Shown in pieces: positions 50,782-61,218 of a DNA stretch of 64,000 nucleotides. The DNA comes from Peribacillus frigoritolerans (lineage in GTDB: Bacteria; Bacillota; Bacilli; Bacillales; DSM-1321), in assembly GCA_030562215.1 (NCBI GenBank), contig JAUPFL010000001.1:682001-746000 (forward strand). The letters run 5' to 3'. How positions within the stretch are numbered: the stretch's first letter is position 1; each line of letters opens with the position of its first letter. A program made the translations under genes and the position numbers. The notes beneath the pieces were generated by a model that saw nothing but the letters and a program-made list of their open reading frames with translations, made no database searches and was not told the origin of the DNA.

Positions 50782-51947
50782 ATGAACATTTTAATCACAA
50801 CGATTTTCAACTACCCTCACGAAGGAGGGCTATCGAGCCATATCACTACGTTAAAAAAGGGTTTAATGTCGCGGGGCCATGATGTGGATATATTATCTTT
50901 CTCTCAATTACCACCTTTCAAGAGGAAGATGCTCGCCCAGGCTCCAGGATTTTTATTAAATAAAGTAAAACAGGGGAGCGGCCAGCTTTTCAATGACCGT
51001 CAACGCCAAAAATTATTGGCTTCATCTATTAATGCCTTGAAAAAGAACTATGATGTCATTAATGCTCAAGACATTTTCGCAACGCTTGCCTCCATCGAAT
51101 CCGGGATACCAACGGTGCAAACCGTCCATGGGTATTATTCATTCGAGGCAGTCAGCAGGGGCGCCCTTCTTCCGGACAGTGAAGAAGATTTGATCATTCG
51201 CGAGCTAGAAAGAAAAGCTTATCAGTCCGCTGCAAAGGTTGTGACGGTCGATCAAAGGATCAAAGACTATATAAATCATTTGGCACATATAGAGGCTGAT
51301 ACGATCAAGAACTTCATTGACGTGTCTGCTTTTAAGCCGGAGATGGCAAAGCGGGAGCAAACTCGCCTGGACTTTCAAATACCCCTACATAAGAAGATGC
51401 TTTTCGTTCCGAGAAGAATGACGGAAAAGAACGGTGTCATCTACCCGCTCCTTGCCCTGCCGGAGGTGCTGGAAAACCATCGTGAAACGGTATTGGTCTA
51501 TGCAGGTACAGGAGAACAGCGAAGCCGGCTTGAAGAAACCGCAGCCAGGCTCAAAATATCCGATTCCGTACATTTCCTGGGTTCAGTGCCGTTCGAGAAA
51601 ATGCATAACCTCTATGAAGCATCGGATATCGTACTCATCCCAAGCGTTCATTCCCACGGGGTGGAAGAAGCGACTTCCATTTCCGCTTTAGAAGCGATGA
51701 GTTGCCGCTCACCCGTCATTGCAAGCGCAATCGGAGGTTTAAAGGAGATTCTCATTGATGGAGAAGATGGCCTGTTAGTAGAGGAAAAAATGAAGAAGCA
51801 CTTGCACAAGCCATCTCCATTCTGCTTAATGCCCCTGAATATGCAACAAAGTTAGCTGCGAAAGCAAGATATAAAATGGAAAACGAATACTCCCACCTTT
51901 CAGCTGCCGAGCGGTTTGAGAAAGCTTATGTTGAAGTGATTAACTAA
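50782..51947 (+). CDS. Family 4 glycosyltransferase
   Basis: A GT-B glycosyltransferase of about 388 residues. N-terminal MNILITTIFNYPHEGGLSSH (donor/acceptor cleft start) and IINAQDIFATLASIESGIPT-like text are followed by LFVPRRMTEKNGVIYPLLAL, VHFLGSVPFEKMHNLYEASD, IVLIPSVHSHGVEEATSISA and LEAMSCRSPVIASAIGGLKE. One A is lost near 51792; restoring it gives a C-terminal helix ending AERFEKAYVEVIN. Located as the last gene of the plus-strand trio. Confidence 0.85.
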
Positions 51948-51948
51948 A

Positions 51949-51978
51949 AAAGCAGACCCGAAGCCCGGGTCTGCCTTT
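51949..51978. terminator. Bidirectional terminator
   Basis: A stem GCAGACCCG / CGGGTCTGC with a 4-nt loop and A/T-rich flanks lies between the convergent GT4 gene and tagH. Confidence 0.75.
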
Positions 51979-51983
51979 CACTT

Positions 51984-52781
51984 TCATACCAGTGCGGAAC
52001 TACGCCTTTTCATTTGCTCTTCACGGTATTTTTTCTGTTCTTGTTTAGACATGGCGTTATATTCTTTTAAGAATGCCTCATATTGCGGCATTACTTCCTT
52101 CATGGCACCGTATGCCTTTAACTCTCCATATTCAAGCCATAATGCCTTTTGGCAAAATTTCTTCATCTGACCGATTGAATGGCTGACAAAGAACATCGTT
52201 TTGCCCTTTGCCTTAAATTCGTTCATTTTCTCTAAACACTTCTCAGCAAAGTTTTTATCCCCGACTGATAAGGCTTCATCAATAATCAGGATATCTGGAT
52301 CGATATGCACGGAAATGGAAAAGCCAAGCCTGGACTTCATGCCGCTTGAGTAAGATTTCACCGGTTGGTCAATGAACTTACCAAGTTCCGAAAACTCAAT
52401 GATCTCGGGCTCAAGTTCTTTGATCCGATTTTTATCGAATCCGAGCATCAGCATTTTCAGTTCGATGTTTTCTCTGCCCGTCAACTGATTATTCAGGCCC
52501 GATGAAACGGCAATCAAGGCCGTTTTCCCGTTAGTTTGGACATTTCCGTCCGTGGGCGGGACAATGCCTGCAATAATATTGGACAATGTGGATTTACCTG
52601 ATCCGTTGACCCCGACAAATCCTATTACATCGCCCTTTTCTGCTTCAAAACTAACATTCCTCAGAGCGAAGTACTCTTCCCCATAGCTTTTGGGCAAAAG
52701 GAGATCCAATAATTTTTCCGAGTTTTTATTATATAATTTATATTTTTTCGTTATATCTTTGACAATTACCGATTTTTCCAA
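51984..52781 (-). CDS. tagH: Teichoic acid exporter ATPase TagH
   Basis: The ATPase of the TagGH exporter moves wall teichoic acid across the membrane. It has Walker A GFVGVNGSGKSTLSNIIAG, signature VKSYSSGMKSRLGFSISVHI, Walker B DILIIDEALSVGDKNFAEKC and H-loop FVSHSIGQMKKFC. At 265 residues it lacks the long C-terminal extension (SH3-like) of the 527-residue B. subtilis TagH. Encoded 17 bp after tagG. Confidence 0.93.
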   Translation of the reverse strand: MEKSVIVKDITKKYKLYNKNSEKLLDLLLPKSYGEEYFALRNVSFEAEKGDVIGFVGVNGSGKSTLSNIIAGIVPPTDGNVQTNGKTALIAVSSGLNNQLTGRENIELKMLMLGFDKNRIKELEPEIIEFSELGKFIDQPVKSYSSGMKSRLGFSISVHIDPDILIIDEALSVGDKNFAEKCLEKMNEFKAKGKTMFFVSHSIGQMKKFCQKALWLEYGELKAYGAMKEVMPQYEAFLKEYNAMSKQEQKKYREEQMKRRSSALV

Positions 52782-52798
52782 CTTTTCTCACTTCCAGT

Positions 52799-53596
52799 TT
52801 ACTTAAAGTCAACAAAGCGATCTCTGAACCTGACATGCAGCGAGGAACCTATCAAAAATAAGATGATAACGACTGCCCAGAAATAAAGGGTATATTCCCA
52901 ATGCGCTATCAGATACCATGATTCCCCCAACAACGAAGCTCGATACCCTTCTACAATATAATATAGTGGATTCAGCTTCATGATGTTGACTATGGTAGGG
53001 TGTTCCTTTGCATCCAATACCCAAAGGATTGGTGTTAAATAAAACATGACTTTCATTAAGGACACGATTATATTATGAACGTCACGAATGATGGTTGATA
53101 ATGTTGAAGTGATTAAACCTAATGAAAATAACAGCAAGACCGTCGCTGCAACATAATACGGCAGTTGCAAGATGTAGACTGTAGGGAGGTATCCTGTAAA
53201 CCCTAATAGGATGATGATGACTCCCAGCAGCATGAGATGCTGATACAACTTAGCAAAGATGACATACGATGGAATGACACTCATCGGAAAGCTCATCTTG
53301 GATACCATATTCATTCGGGAATAGACGGATTTGGACGTTTGGGTTATGGCCGGGTTCACAAAGAACCAGACAACGATCCCTGCCATCAGCCACGGAAGGA
53401 AATTTTCCCCGCGATTTAAGATGATAAATCCAAATACAAACCAATAAATCGCAATCTGTATCATCGGATTGATGATTTCCCATAGGATTCCCAGGTAGTT
53501 ACTGCTGTTGGCACTTTTCATCTCATAAACAGATAAACGCCTTACCAAATAAAAATGTTTGATTTGTTCTTTTAAAACGGTCAAAGCTGAACTCAT
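52799..53596 (-). CDS. tagG: Teichoic acid exporter permease TagG
   Basis: An intact 265-residue ABC-2 type permease with six hydrophobic segments: NSSNYLGILWEIINPMIQIA, IYWFVFGFIIL, NFLPWLMAGIVVWFF and MKVMFYLTPILWVLDA are conserved. Pairs with TagH. Starts 3 bp after the stop of the upstream CDP-glycerol transferase, so all three are one unit. Confidence 0.93.
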   Translation of the reverse strand: MSSALTVLKEQIKHFYLVRRLSVYEMKSANSSNYLGILWEIINPMIQIAIYWFVFGFIILNRGENFLPWLMAGIVVWFFVNPAITQTSKSVYSRMNMVSKMSFPMSVIPSYVIFAKLYQHLMLLGVIIILLGFTGYLPTVYILQLPYYVAATVLLLFSLGLITSTLSTIIRDVHNIIVSLMKVMFYLTPILWVLDAKEHPTIVNIMKLNPLYYIVEGYRASLLGESWYLIAHWEYTLYFWAVVIILFLIGSSLHVRFRDRFVDFK

Positions 53597-53599
53597 AAA

Positions 53600-54832
53600 T
53601 TACACAGACCTTCCTAAAAACACTTTTTCTACGACACGGCGTGAAGCCTGGCCATCCTCGAGTGCACAAAACCGCTCGTGAAAATGATTGATATCATTGG
53701 TATTTTCATATTTCATCGTCTTGATACTATCAATGACCGCATCAGATGTTTTGACTAACAAACCTGGTGCATTCTTTTCGAAATCAAAGTAAAACCCGCG
53801 AAGCTTGTCCCTGTAATTTTCAATATCATATACATAGAAAAGCATCGGACGCTGTAAATTTGCGTAATCAAAGAATACGGATGAATAATCGGTTATTAAT
53901 AAATCCGAAATAAGATACAAATGACTAATATCTTCGTAACTGGATAAATCATAGGCGAATCCTTGAAACGCCGATAAATCCAAGTTCTCAGAAACCAAGT
54001 AATGAAGACGGAGCAAAATAACATACTCGTTCCCCAATTCCCGTTTCATTCGATCCAGATCCAGTTTTATTTCAAACTTATATTTTCCCTTGCTATAAAA
54101 CTCATCATCCCTCCAAGTTGGGGCATATAAAACGATCTTTTTCTCTATTGGTATACCCAACTTCTGTTTCAATGAGTCGATTGTATCACGATTATTCCCG
54201 TTGTAAAGTATATCATTACGAGGATAACCCGTTTCCAGAATTTTAGAGGCATCGACATTGAAGGCCCGGGCAAAGATTTCACTTGAATAAGCGTTCGGTG
54301 AAATTAAATAATCCCATTTACTTGATTCGGCATGGAAATTTTCTTTATATTTATCCGTCGTTGTTCCAGGCATATGAACTTCATTCATATCCGCTGCAAG
54401 TTTCTTTAATGGAGTACCATGCCAGGTTTGCAAATAGATCGTGTGCCTCGGCTTCGGAATCCAAAGCGGGAGCCTGCTGTTTGTCACCCAATAACGGGCC
54501 CTTGTCATTTTGAGCAGCCAACTGAATGAAAAACGATCGAGATATGGAATGCCTGCCTCTTCGAAAAGAGCTGCATATCTTTTATCTACGCTCCAGTACA
54601 TTTTATATTCAGGATGGTTACTCTGCAAGTATTCATAAATCGCCCGGGGATTACAGCTATACTGCTTGCCCAAAAAGCTCTCAAAAATGACTAGCTTCTG
54701 GTCCACTGGCAACACTGTGCCCGCCAATGAAAAAGCCATTTTATATCCTCTTAAAATAATTGCTTTAGCCTTATTTTTAACTAGCGATAGAAAGGAAGGT
54801 CTCTTTGAGGTTTGTACATTTTCATTTGACAT
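53600..54832 (-). CDS. CDP-glycerol glycerophosphotransferase (TagB/TagF-type)
   Basis: An intact 410-residue cytoplasmic enzyme that would add glycerol-phosphate units from CDP-glycerol to a teichoic acid chain. Catalytic-type His are in QTWHGTPLKKLAADMN and LLRLHYLVSE; the nucleotide part is ILETGYPRNDILY, VLYAPTWRDDEFYSKGKY, LLITDYSSVFFDYANLQRPM and GFYFDFEKNAPGLLV. It resembles the second domain of the tandem enzyme at 56577-59902 more than TagB. It is the first gene of a tagB/F-tagG-tagH unit; a terminator separates it from the GT2 gene upstream. Confidence 0.88.
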   Translation of the reverse strand: MSNENVQTSKRPSFLSLVKNKAKAIILRGYKMAFSLAGTVLPVDQKLVIFESFLGKQYSCNPRAIYEYLQSNHPEYKMYWSVDKRYAALFEEAGIPYLDRFSFSWLLKMTRARYWVTNSRLPLWIPKPRHTIYLQTWHGTPLKKLAADMNEVHMPGTTTDKYKENFHAESSKWDYLISPNAYSSEIFARAFNVDASKILETGYPRNDILYNGNNRDTIDSLKQKLGIPIEKKIVLYAPTWRDDEFYSKGKYKFEIKLDLDRMKRELGNEYVILLRLHYLVSENLDLSAFQGFAYDLSSYEDISHLYLISDLLITDYSSVFFDYANLQRPMLFYVYDIENYRDKLRGFYFDFEKNAPGLLVKTSDAVIDSIKTMKYENTNDINHFHERFCALEDGQASRRVVEKVFLGRSV

Positions 54833-54888
54833 ATCCGATCTCCCTTTTTATTGATTAATGATAATTGAACCATGCTAATTTCGAACTA

Positions 54889-54926
54889 AAAATAAGCTCA
54901 CCCAATAAAAGGGAGAGCTTATTTTT
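54889..54926 (-). terminator. Terminator after the GT2 gene
   Basis: On the minus strand AAATAAGCTC / GAGCTTATTT with a 16-nt interior ends in TTTTT, between the GT2 stop and the next gene. Confidence 0.65.
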
Positions 54927-54942
54927 GGCGTACTTTTAACAG

Positions 54943-56480
54943 CTACTCCAAAGACTTTATTGCCAGTCCCAAATTATTTGCCACTGTTGTATAAAACTCC
55001 ACATTTTTCTTATTATACGTCATCTTATTTTTCAGGATCCTTTTAATATTCACCAATTGATAATCATTGTAGCGAATGAACACGGTAAATAATGACATTT
55101 CCATTTTATCAATTTCATCTAAAGAAACAGTAAACTGACCTCTATTACCTTCTATTTGAACTTCGCAATTGATTTCATTGTCAATTCTTTTTCGATCACG
55201 TATCAATACAGAATCTATGTTGTCTATATCATCACCATAAATCTCAAAACTTTGGTGGTAGACATTATCCATGATGAAAGAATCCATTGCACGGGCAAGC
55301 ATCGGTATCCTGACAAAGCGATATTCATCTTCCAGAAATGGAAGTTCATAATATGGTAAACCATCTTTAATATGATACTTTTTATTGGAATCCCGCTTTA
55401 ACCATTCAAATAACTTTACGAAATCCCCAATGCGATCCCCCATGAATAATTCAAGAGCTAATTTATAAATAGGCACCTTAAATTCATTCTTAAAGTCATA
55501 TGACAAGTTTTTCGCAGTTTCGACAGCTTCCCTTAACATTTCTATAAAATCTTCTTTATTCTTGGATTTCACAAAAGTTTGGCTGTCGAACGTTTTGACA
55601 ATATCGTACTCATAAATCCGGTTAAGGGCCGCCTTTTTCAATTCAATGGCAATGTCCTTGGATTGAATATACTTTATTATGTCAATATCCGCTTTTCTTT
55701 TTCCAGCACATTCGTAACACGTGTTAAAGAAGAGGGATTTTCTGAAGTCCTATTGACATAATAAATAGGTTTTTTAGTAGTTGATACTGCTCTGACTTTA
55801 AAGAAAACATCAGTAAAAAACCATTTATCTTCACCGAATTTCATATTCGGAAAACCAATTTCATTTTCTTTAACCATAGGCAGATTCATCATCCTGGCCG
55901 TTGGACCCATATGATAAAAAAAGTGCGGAACATCCATTGGGGTGATGCTTCTTCTTTCTTTAATGGAAGCAAACTCACCGATGACACTCTCTGCCTCAGA
56001 TTCGACTTTTACCGTTTTGCCCACAACATAATCATCACCGGTTTCCTCCAGGATGTTATAGAGGCTTTCCAGTCCATCATGGGCAAGCCAGTCATCCGCG
56101 TCTAAAAAAAGTTATATATTTGGATGTTCCCAATTCTATTCCAATGTTTCTGGGGTCCCAGGTGACCCATTATTTTCTTTAAGAGTAACTGAACAGATAT
56201 TTTTATATTTAGCTGTATACTCCTGAATGATTTTATTGGTAGCATCAGTCGAACAATCATCAATAATGATATATTCAATCTGATCTATACCCATGGTTTG
56301 GTTTATTACTGATTCAATCGTTTTTCTGATGAATTTTTCAGCATTATAAGCAGCAGTGACTACAGTGACTTTTTTTACTTTTCCTAAAAATTTATTCCTT
56401 AAGCCTACAGGATTATTTTTTATTGAAATATTACCGCTCTTTAAAAGTTCCCTCGCTTTTTGACGTACCAAGAAATTCAT
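54943..56480 (-). CDS. Family 2 glycosyltransferase, frameshifted
   Basis: A GT-A inverting glycosyltransferase of about 512 residues. The N-terminal domain has [38 protein letters not shown] and, across a break near 56135, [20 protein letters not shown] (the DXD-type Asp cluster). The rest ([20 protein letters not shown] and the long C-terminal part [20 protein letters not shown]) resembles the C-terminal halves of teichoic acid glycosyltransferases. Breaks near 56135 and 55665. It lies between the tandem CDP-glycerol enzyme and the TagB/F gene, so a role in decorating or building teichoic acid is likely. Confidence 0.82.
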
Positions 56481-56576
56481 ACGATTCCCTCCTTTTAAGT
56501 AGAGGTAACATAGATGTTTCTATCAGGCAGCCAGTTACCAGTTACTTAAAAGCAACAATACCCTTTATTTAAGGAA

Positions 56577-59500
56577 TCAATCATTAAAAAATTTATCCAC
56601 GATTCTCTGTGTAGCTTTACCATCCTCTATTCCACAATACTTCTCTCTAAATAAACCATATCTCTCTTTGTATTGCATGTTTATTTCATCAATATTGGTA
56701 ATAGTATCGATAATCTCCTCAGTCGTTTTTAAAAATGGACCTGGTGCTTCCTTTTCAAAGTCCATATAGAATCCACGGATGTTATCTCTGTAATCTTCCA
56801 AGTCATACGTATAGTATAAAATCGGCCGGGCAGTATTAGCAAAATCGAACATTACGGAAGAATAATCCGTAATCAATATATCAGAAATCAGGTAAAGTTC
56901 CTGGATATCCGAATAATTGGATACATTTATCACGAAATCCTCGAATTCGCTTGGAATGCTGAGATTATTACTTATAACAACATGCATCCTTAACAAAAGG
57001 ATATATTCATCCCCTAGTTCTTCCTTCATTCTTTCCAAATCAAATTTCAGCTCGAAAATGAATTTATTGTTTTTCGAAGTTTGATTATCCCGGAATGTAG
57101 GAGCATATAAGATGACTTTTTCCCTTTCGGTATCTTCAGTTTTTCCATCACAGAGTTGGCAATAATTGAAGCATCTTCCTTGTAAAACAAATCATTTCTT
57201 GGATATCCCGTTTCCAGTATTTCCCCTTCATATTTGAAAGCACTCCTAAAGGCTTTGGATGCGTATGGACTTGGTGATATTAAATAGTCCCAAGTTCTCG
57301 TTGCACCATGCACCCGATTCAAGTACCCCTCGTCTCTTCCTTGAATATTGTCTATATCAAACAGCATTTTTTCAAAGGGGTACCATGCCAAGTCTGAATA
57401 TATGTCGTTTCCTTCCTTTTGCTTAAATAGGTAGGGAAGTTTTGATTATTTATCCAATAACCTGCTTTGGCTAAATAATAATAGTATTCCGGGCTTAGAC
57501 GTTTGATCAGCTTCGTATTTTTGCCTTTTATCGGCAAATTACCATTATACACCCAAACTTTTTATATTTATTATCCCTTTTGACCAGTTCTTCATAAATA
57601 TATTTGGGACTATCGGAGAATTGCTTCCCTATCCCACTTTCAAAAAGAATAAGGTTCCGGTCAACCGGTATGACCCTGGACATGATCTTATAAACTTTTT
57701 TCATGACAGGGAAATACTGTTCACTTTTCCTAAATCGATTCATGATGAGTTTTGATATCGGGTGGTTATATAATTTAATAAGTGAATTCCGATCTTTCTC
57801 TGCATGTTGAATCACTTCGAATATCCTTGAATTAGAATGGACATCGCGATATTTAATAAAACGGTTGGCCTTATCGATATACTTTTTCTTCATGACAAAA
57901 TCAGTGTTGGCGTATTCGGCTAATACACCTAACAATCCATCCAATTCATCAACGATTTCACCTGGAAGATCGTTATCCAAATCCAAATGTGACGGTCTTT
58001 TTCCCTATGAAACGATCTCTATCAAATTGATAGTATATAACCGGTTTATGCAGGAAACTAAAGTCAAAAGCAACACTTGAATAGTCCGTGATCATAATCG
58101 CGCTTTCTTTAATTAATCTTTGGACATCCACTTCACCCTGACTAATCACCCGAACTGGGGCATCTTTAAAATAAGACGTGAATTTCTGCATATTGGGGTG
58201 AAGGCAAAAAATGATTTCAAACCCATTATTTTTAGATAACTCATGTAACACCGGGTGATTCACCAAGTTCTGATACCTTTCAAAATACTCGCTTTCCAAA
58301 AATATTTCATCGGATGTAATCCAATCCCGCCATGTTGGAATGATCAATAATTGCCGCTTTGTTAAAACATCATCCTTAAACAGTGAGTCGAACCTAGAAA
58401 GCCCGGTTGTGAATACTTCCTTTTCTTTGTACCCAAAATCCGTTACAATCATATCCTTTTCGAAGTCTGAACTAACTAGAAAAACATCCGTACTAAAACC
58501 GGAGGCTGCATTTTTGCCGTAGTTTGCCACCATATTCTTAGTGCCCATAACACCATGTTGAAGAAATACCTTAACTCCCTTAACACGATTTTTAAATTCA
58601 GAAGTTCTTAATGGATATAAATAATCCGGATGATGTGATGAAATGATACGTGTCGATTCCATTGTTTTTTTAATATGATCCTTTGACTTGAAATAAAGTA
58701 TATTTCCAAAGGGCTCGACGTTCTTGGCTTCCACGGAATTTTCTTCTATTACATAATACACTTCTTTTTCAGGGTGGTTTTCCCTCATATATTTAAAAAG
58801 TGATATCCGGTATCCTGGGCTTTATAAGTTCTTTCACCAATTAGCCAAACATCCTTTTTCTTTTAAATAAAGCCAGAAAACGCCTCCACCCCATCATCTT
58901 TTTTAAATATCGATAACTTTCTGTAGAGAAGTTAAACACTTCCAAAGATAAATTGGATGCTTTAAAGGTATAATATGGATTGACGATGGCAACTACATTA
59001 TTCGAGCTGACATCGGTCTTTTTTGTAAATAATTTAGTTCTGGTGGTTGGTCTTCCAACGCGTACCATTTTCGGCTCTTCCTGATCATGCAAATGTAATT
59101 TCATGTAAATGTCATATACATCATCTTCCAAATCCGCACTGACTAATTGTTCTAAATCCAATTTCAAATCATAGATATAACGATTCAGTCCAAATTTCTT
59201 AATATTCATTTCCTTATTATGAATAAAAGATATATTTGCCTGATATTCTTTGCCACTTTGTCTTCCTCTAACTAGGCCCTCGCCTTTTATGATCGCGGAA
59301 TGCTTGGTGAAGATTTGACCATTAACTTGCATGGTTTTCGAATTGTTTTTGATTTTTTCAATTTGAGACTTAATCTGGACTTTAGGGACTTTATTGAAGT
59401 AAAGAGATATATTCCCTTTATTGGTAATCGAGAATATACTTTGTTTATCTTCATAGGTGCAAATACTTAAATTGTTCGTGTATGTCTCCTGAAAACGCCC

Positions 59501-59902
59501 CAGACGAATTGGAAATTCAATATGAACCTGTTCGTTCACTTCTACATATTCAGCTTTATGTTCGATATTAAGTATTGTTTTTTTGCTCAGCTTTTCAACC
59601 GGAACGGCTACCTTTATATAACAGTCATAAACAGTCGGTTCATCATCTGCTAATTTCCGCATTAAATCTTTCATATCTACTCTAAACTCAAATTTAGATG
59701 AGCTCACTGATTCAGCTATTTTTATTTTTTGATCTTCGTTTTCCCTAGAATATAGCCATAGTTCTTTTGCGCAATAATGTTCTATTGAAAATTCTCCTTT
59801 TATCAATAGCATTTTTTCCTCTTGCGCAATGGTCAGAACTTGTTTTAGCTTAATTTTAGGAGTTTTTTTTGCTTTCCCTTTTCCAAGAAGCTTTTTAATC
59901 AT
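56577..59902 (-). CDS. Tandem two-domain CDP-glycerol glycerophosphotransferase (TagF-like)
   Basis: Read across about seven one-base breaks (near 58850, 58805, 57985, 57545, 57385, 57125 and 57045) this is one protein of roughly 1,100 residues. Residues 1-350 are beta-rich with two similar modules (DMKDLMRKLADDEPTVYDCY and DLEQLVSADLEDDVYDIYMK). A first CDP-glycerol domain has KVFLQHGVMGTKNMVANY, FTTGLSRFDSLF, IIFCLHPNMQKF and ITDYSSVAFDFSFLHKPVIY. A second has YIQTWHGTPLKKMLFDID, ILETGYPRNDLFY, LLLRMHVVIS and LITDYSSVMFDFANTARPIL. B. subtilis TagF (746 residues) has one such domain. Both domains keep HG and DYSS motifs, so both may be active. Termini: MIKKLLGKGKAKKTPKIKLK to VDKFFND. Confidence 0.82.
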
Positions 59903-60194
59903 TTTAGACCACCTATAACAAATTATTTATTTAAATAAAAATGAATCATTCATTGTACTTTAAAATCATAAACTTTTTTCGGTTTTTCCTCAATATCATT
60001 AAACAGACAGAGGGGTCACCCATATATTCCCTTTGAGTCCTCTTATGAACAAAAAAGACAATATCGGGTTGATTCATTGTCGAAAACGAACATACTAAAA
60101 CTAAAAACCGTAAAAATCATATGCATGTCCTTCCATGTTGCCAGAATGGAAAGGGAATAGCAAAAACATATCTTTTGATTACAAAGAAGTCTTC
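59903..60194. other. Intergenic, nothing recognised
   Basis: Upstream of the tandem TagF-like gene. AT-rich with no ORF, terminator or clear promoter that I can support. Confidence 0.5.
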
Positions 60195-60452
60195 TTAATA
60201 ATCAAAGTGAACGCTTTCAAAACAGGCCAACTGTTTATCCTTGCCCTTCATTAATCGGAACCATAATATGTTAAGCGATAGATTTAGGGCCTGTAGATGA
60301 CCCATCCTCTTTCCTTTATGCGATTCTTCCGCTTCACATTCACTAGTAGAAAACAGGGATTCATAAAGCTCCTCTAGTTGTTCTCTCCTAAACGTGGTAA
60401 AATTGTGTGTGGCTTTTCTAATTCCAGCAAGGACAATGAAATCTGTCTTCAT
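60195..60452 (-). CDS. Hypothetical protein, 85 residues
   Basis: An uninterrupted ORF starting MKTDFIVLAGIRKATHNFTT with an Arg/Glu-rich helix (FRREQLEELYESLFSTSE) and a hydrophobic middle (LQALNLSLNILWFRLMKG). No ribosome site is visible before the ATG and I recognise no family. Its composition is protein-like and it lies alone between divergent teichoic acid genes. It may be a small regulator or a chance ORF. Confidence 0.35.
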   Translation of the reverse strand: MKTDFIVLAGIRKATHNFTTFRREQLEELYESLFSTSECEAEESHKGKRMGHLQALNLSLNILWFRLMKGKDKQLACFESVHFDY

Positions 60453-60599
60453 TCATTAATGTGAGGAAAATTATTTTTAAATACCGTTCAGTATAAATCC
60501 TTACATTAATTATAGACACTTTATTATGCCCTTTAGTGTAATGCAAATTAGTCAACATTTAATTTTAACTTAAAAATCAATATTTACAATAATCATCAA

Positions 60600-60647
60600 T
60601 GTAAAAAATGTGGTTTATTTGTAAAAAAATTGTGGTTTATTTGTAAA
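60600..60647 (+). promoter_or_regulatory. 11-bp-phased hexamer array upstream of tagD
   Basis: TGTGGT (60609), TGTAAA (60620), TGTGGT (60631) and TGTAAA (60642) start exactly 11 bp apart, with N5 between hexamers; a further TGTAAA starts at 60600. The complement of TGTAAA is TTTACA, the PhoP half-site form; TGTWAH-N5-TGTWAH is also the WalR form. The array ends 10 bp before a TATAAT (60658-60663). Confidence 0.6.
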
Positions 60648-60657
60648 GCTATTAAGT

Positions 60658-60663
60658 TATAAT
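60658..60663 (+). promoter_or_regulatory. -10 element of the tagDB promoter
   Basis: TATAAT, with a poor -35 (GTTTAT) lying inside the hexamer array; the leader to tagD would be about 150 nt. Confidence 0.5.
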
Positions 60664-60818
60664 TAGTTAGAGAATGTCATTGCCTAAAAATATAGAAAAA
60701 CATCAAGCAGAATTGAAATGCTAGTTGCCTGTTTTATTGTTCCATTTCATATTCTATTAGACCAAATATATATTAATTGATTGAATAACAGTTTAAGAGT
60801 CTTAAAGGAGGAATAAAA

Positions 60819-61218
60819 ATGAAGAAAGTAATCACTTACGGAACCTTTGATTTGCTTCATTGGGGGCATATCAATCTATTAAAACGCGCTAAAGATTTAG
60901 GGGATTATCTGATCGTTGCCATTTCAACGGATGAATTCAATGCTTTAAAAGATAAAAAAAGCTTATCACAGCTTTGAAAACAGAAAAATGATCCTTGAAT
61001 CAATTCGCTATGTGGATGAAGTCATACCTGAAGACAATTGGGAACAAAAGAGGGAAGACATCGTTCGTGAAGGTGTGGATATCTTTGTAATGGGTGATGA
61101 CTGGAAAGGCCAATTCGATGAATTATCCGAAGTTTGTGAAGTGGTCTACCTTCCAAGAACAATCGGCATTTCGACTTCCCAAATTAAAGATGACCTTCTA
61201 CAAGTTACTAATGGCTAA
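60819..61218 (+). CDS. tagD: Glycerol-3-phosphate cytidylyltransferase TagD
   Basis: TagD makes CDP-glycerol from CTP and glycerol-3-phosphate. It is about 132 residues with the HXGH motif in [36 protein letters not shown] and the CTP-binding [14 protein letters not shown]. One A too many in an A-run near 60960 shifts the frame. AAAGGAGG precedes the ATG. It overlaps the next gene by eight bases. Confidence 0.95.
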
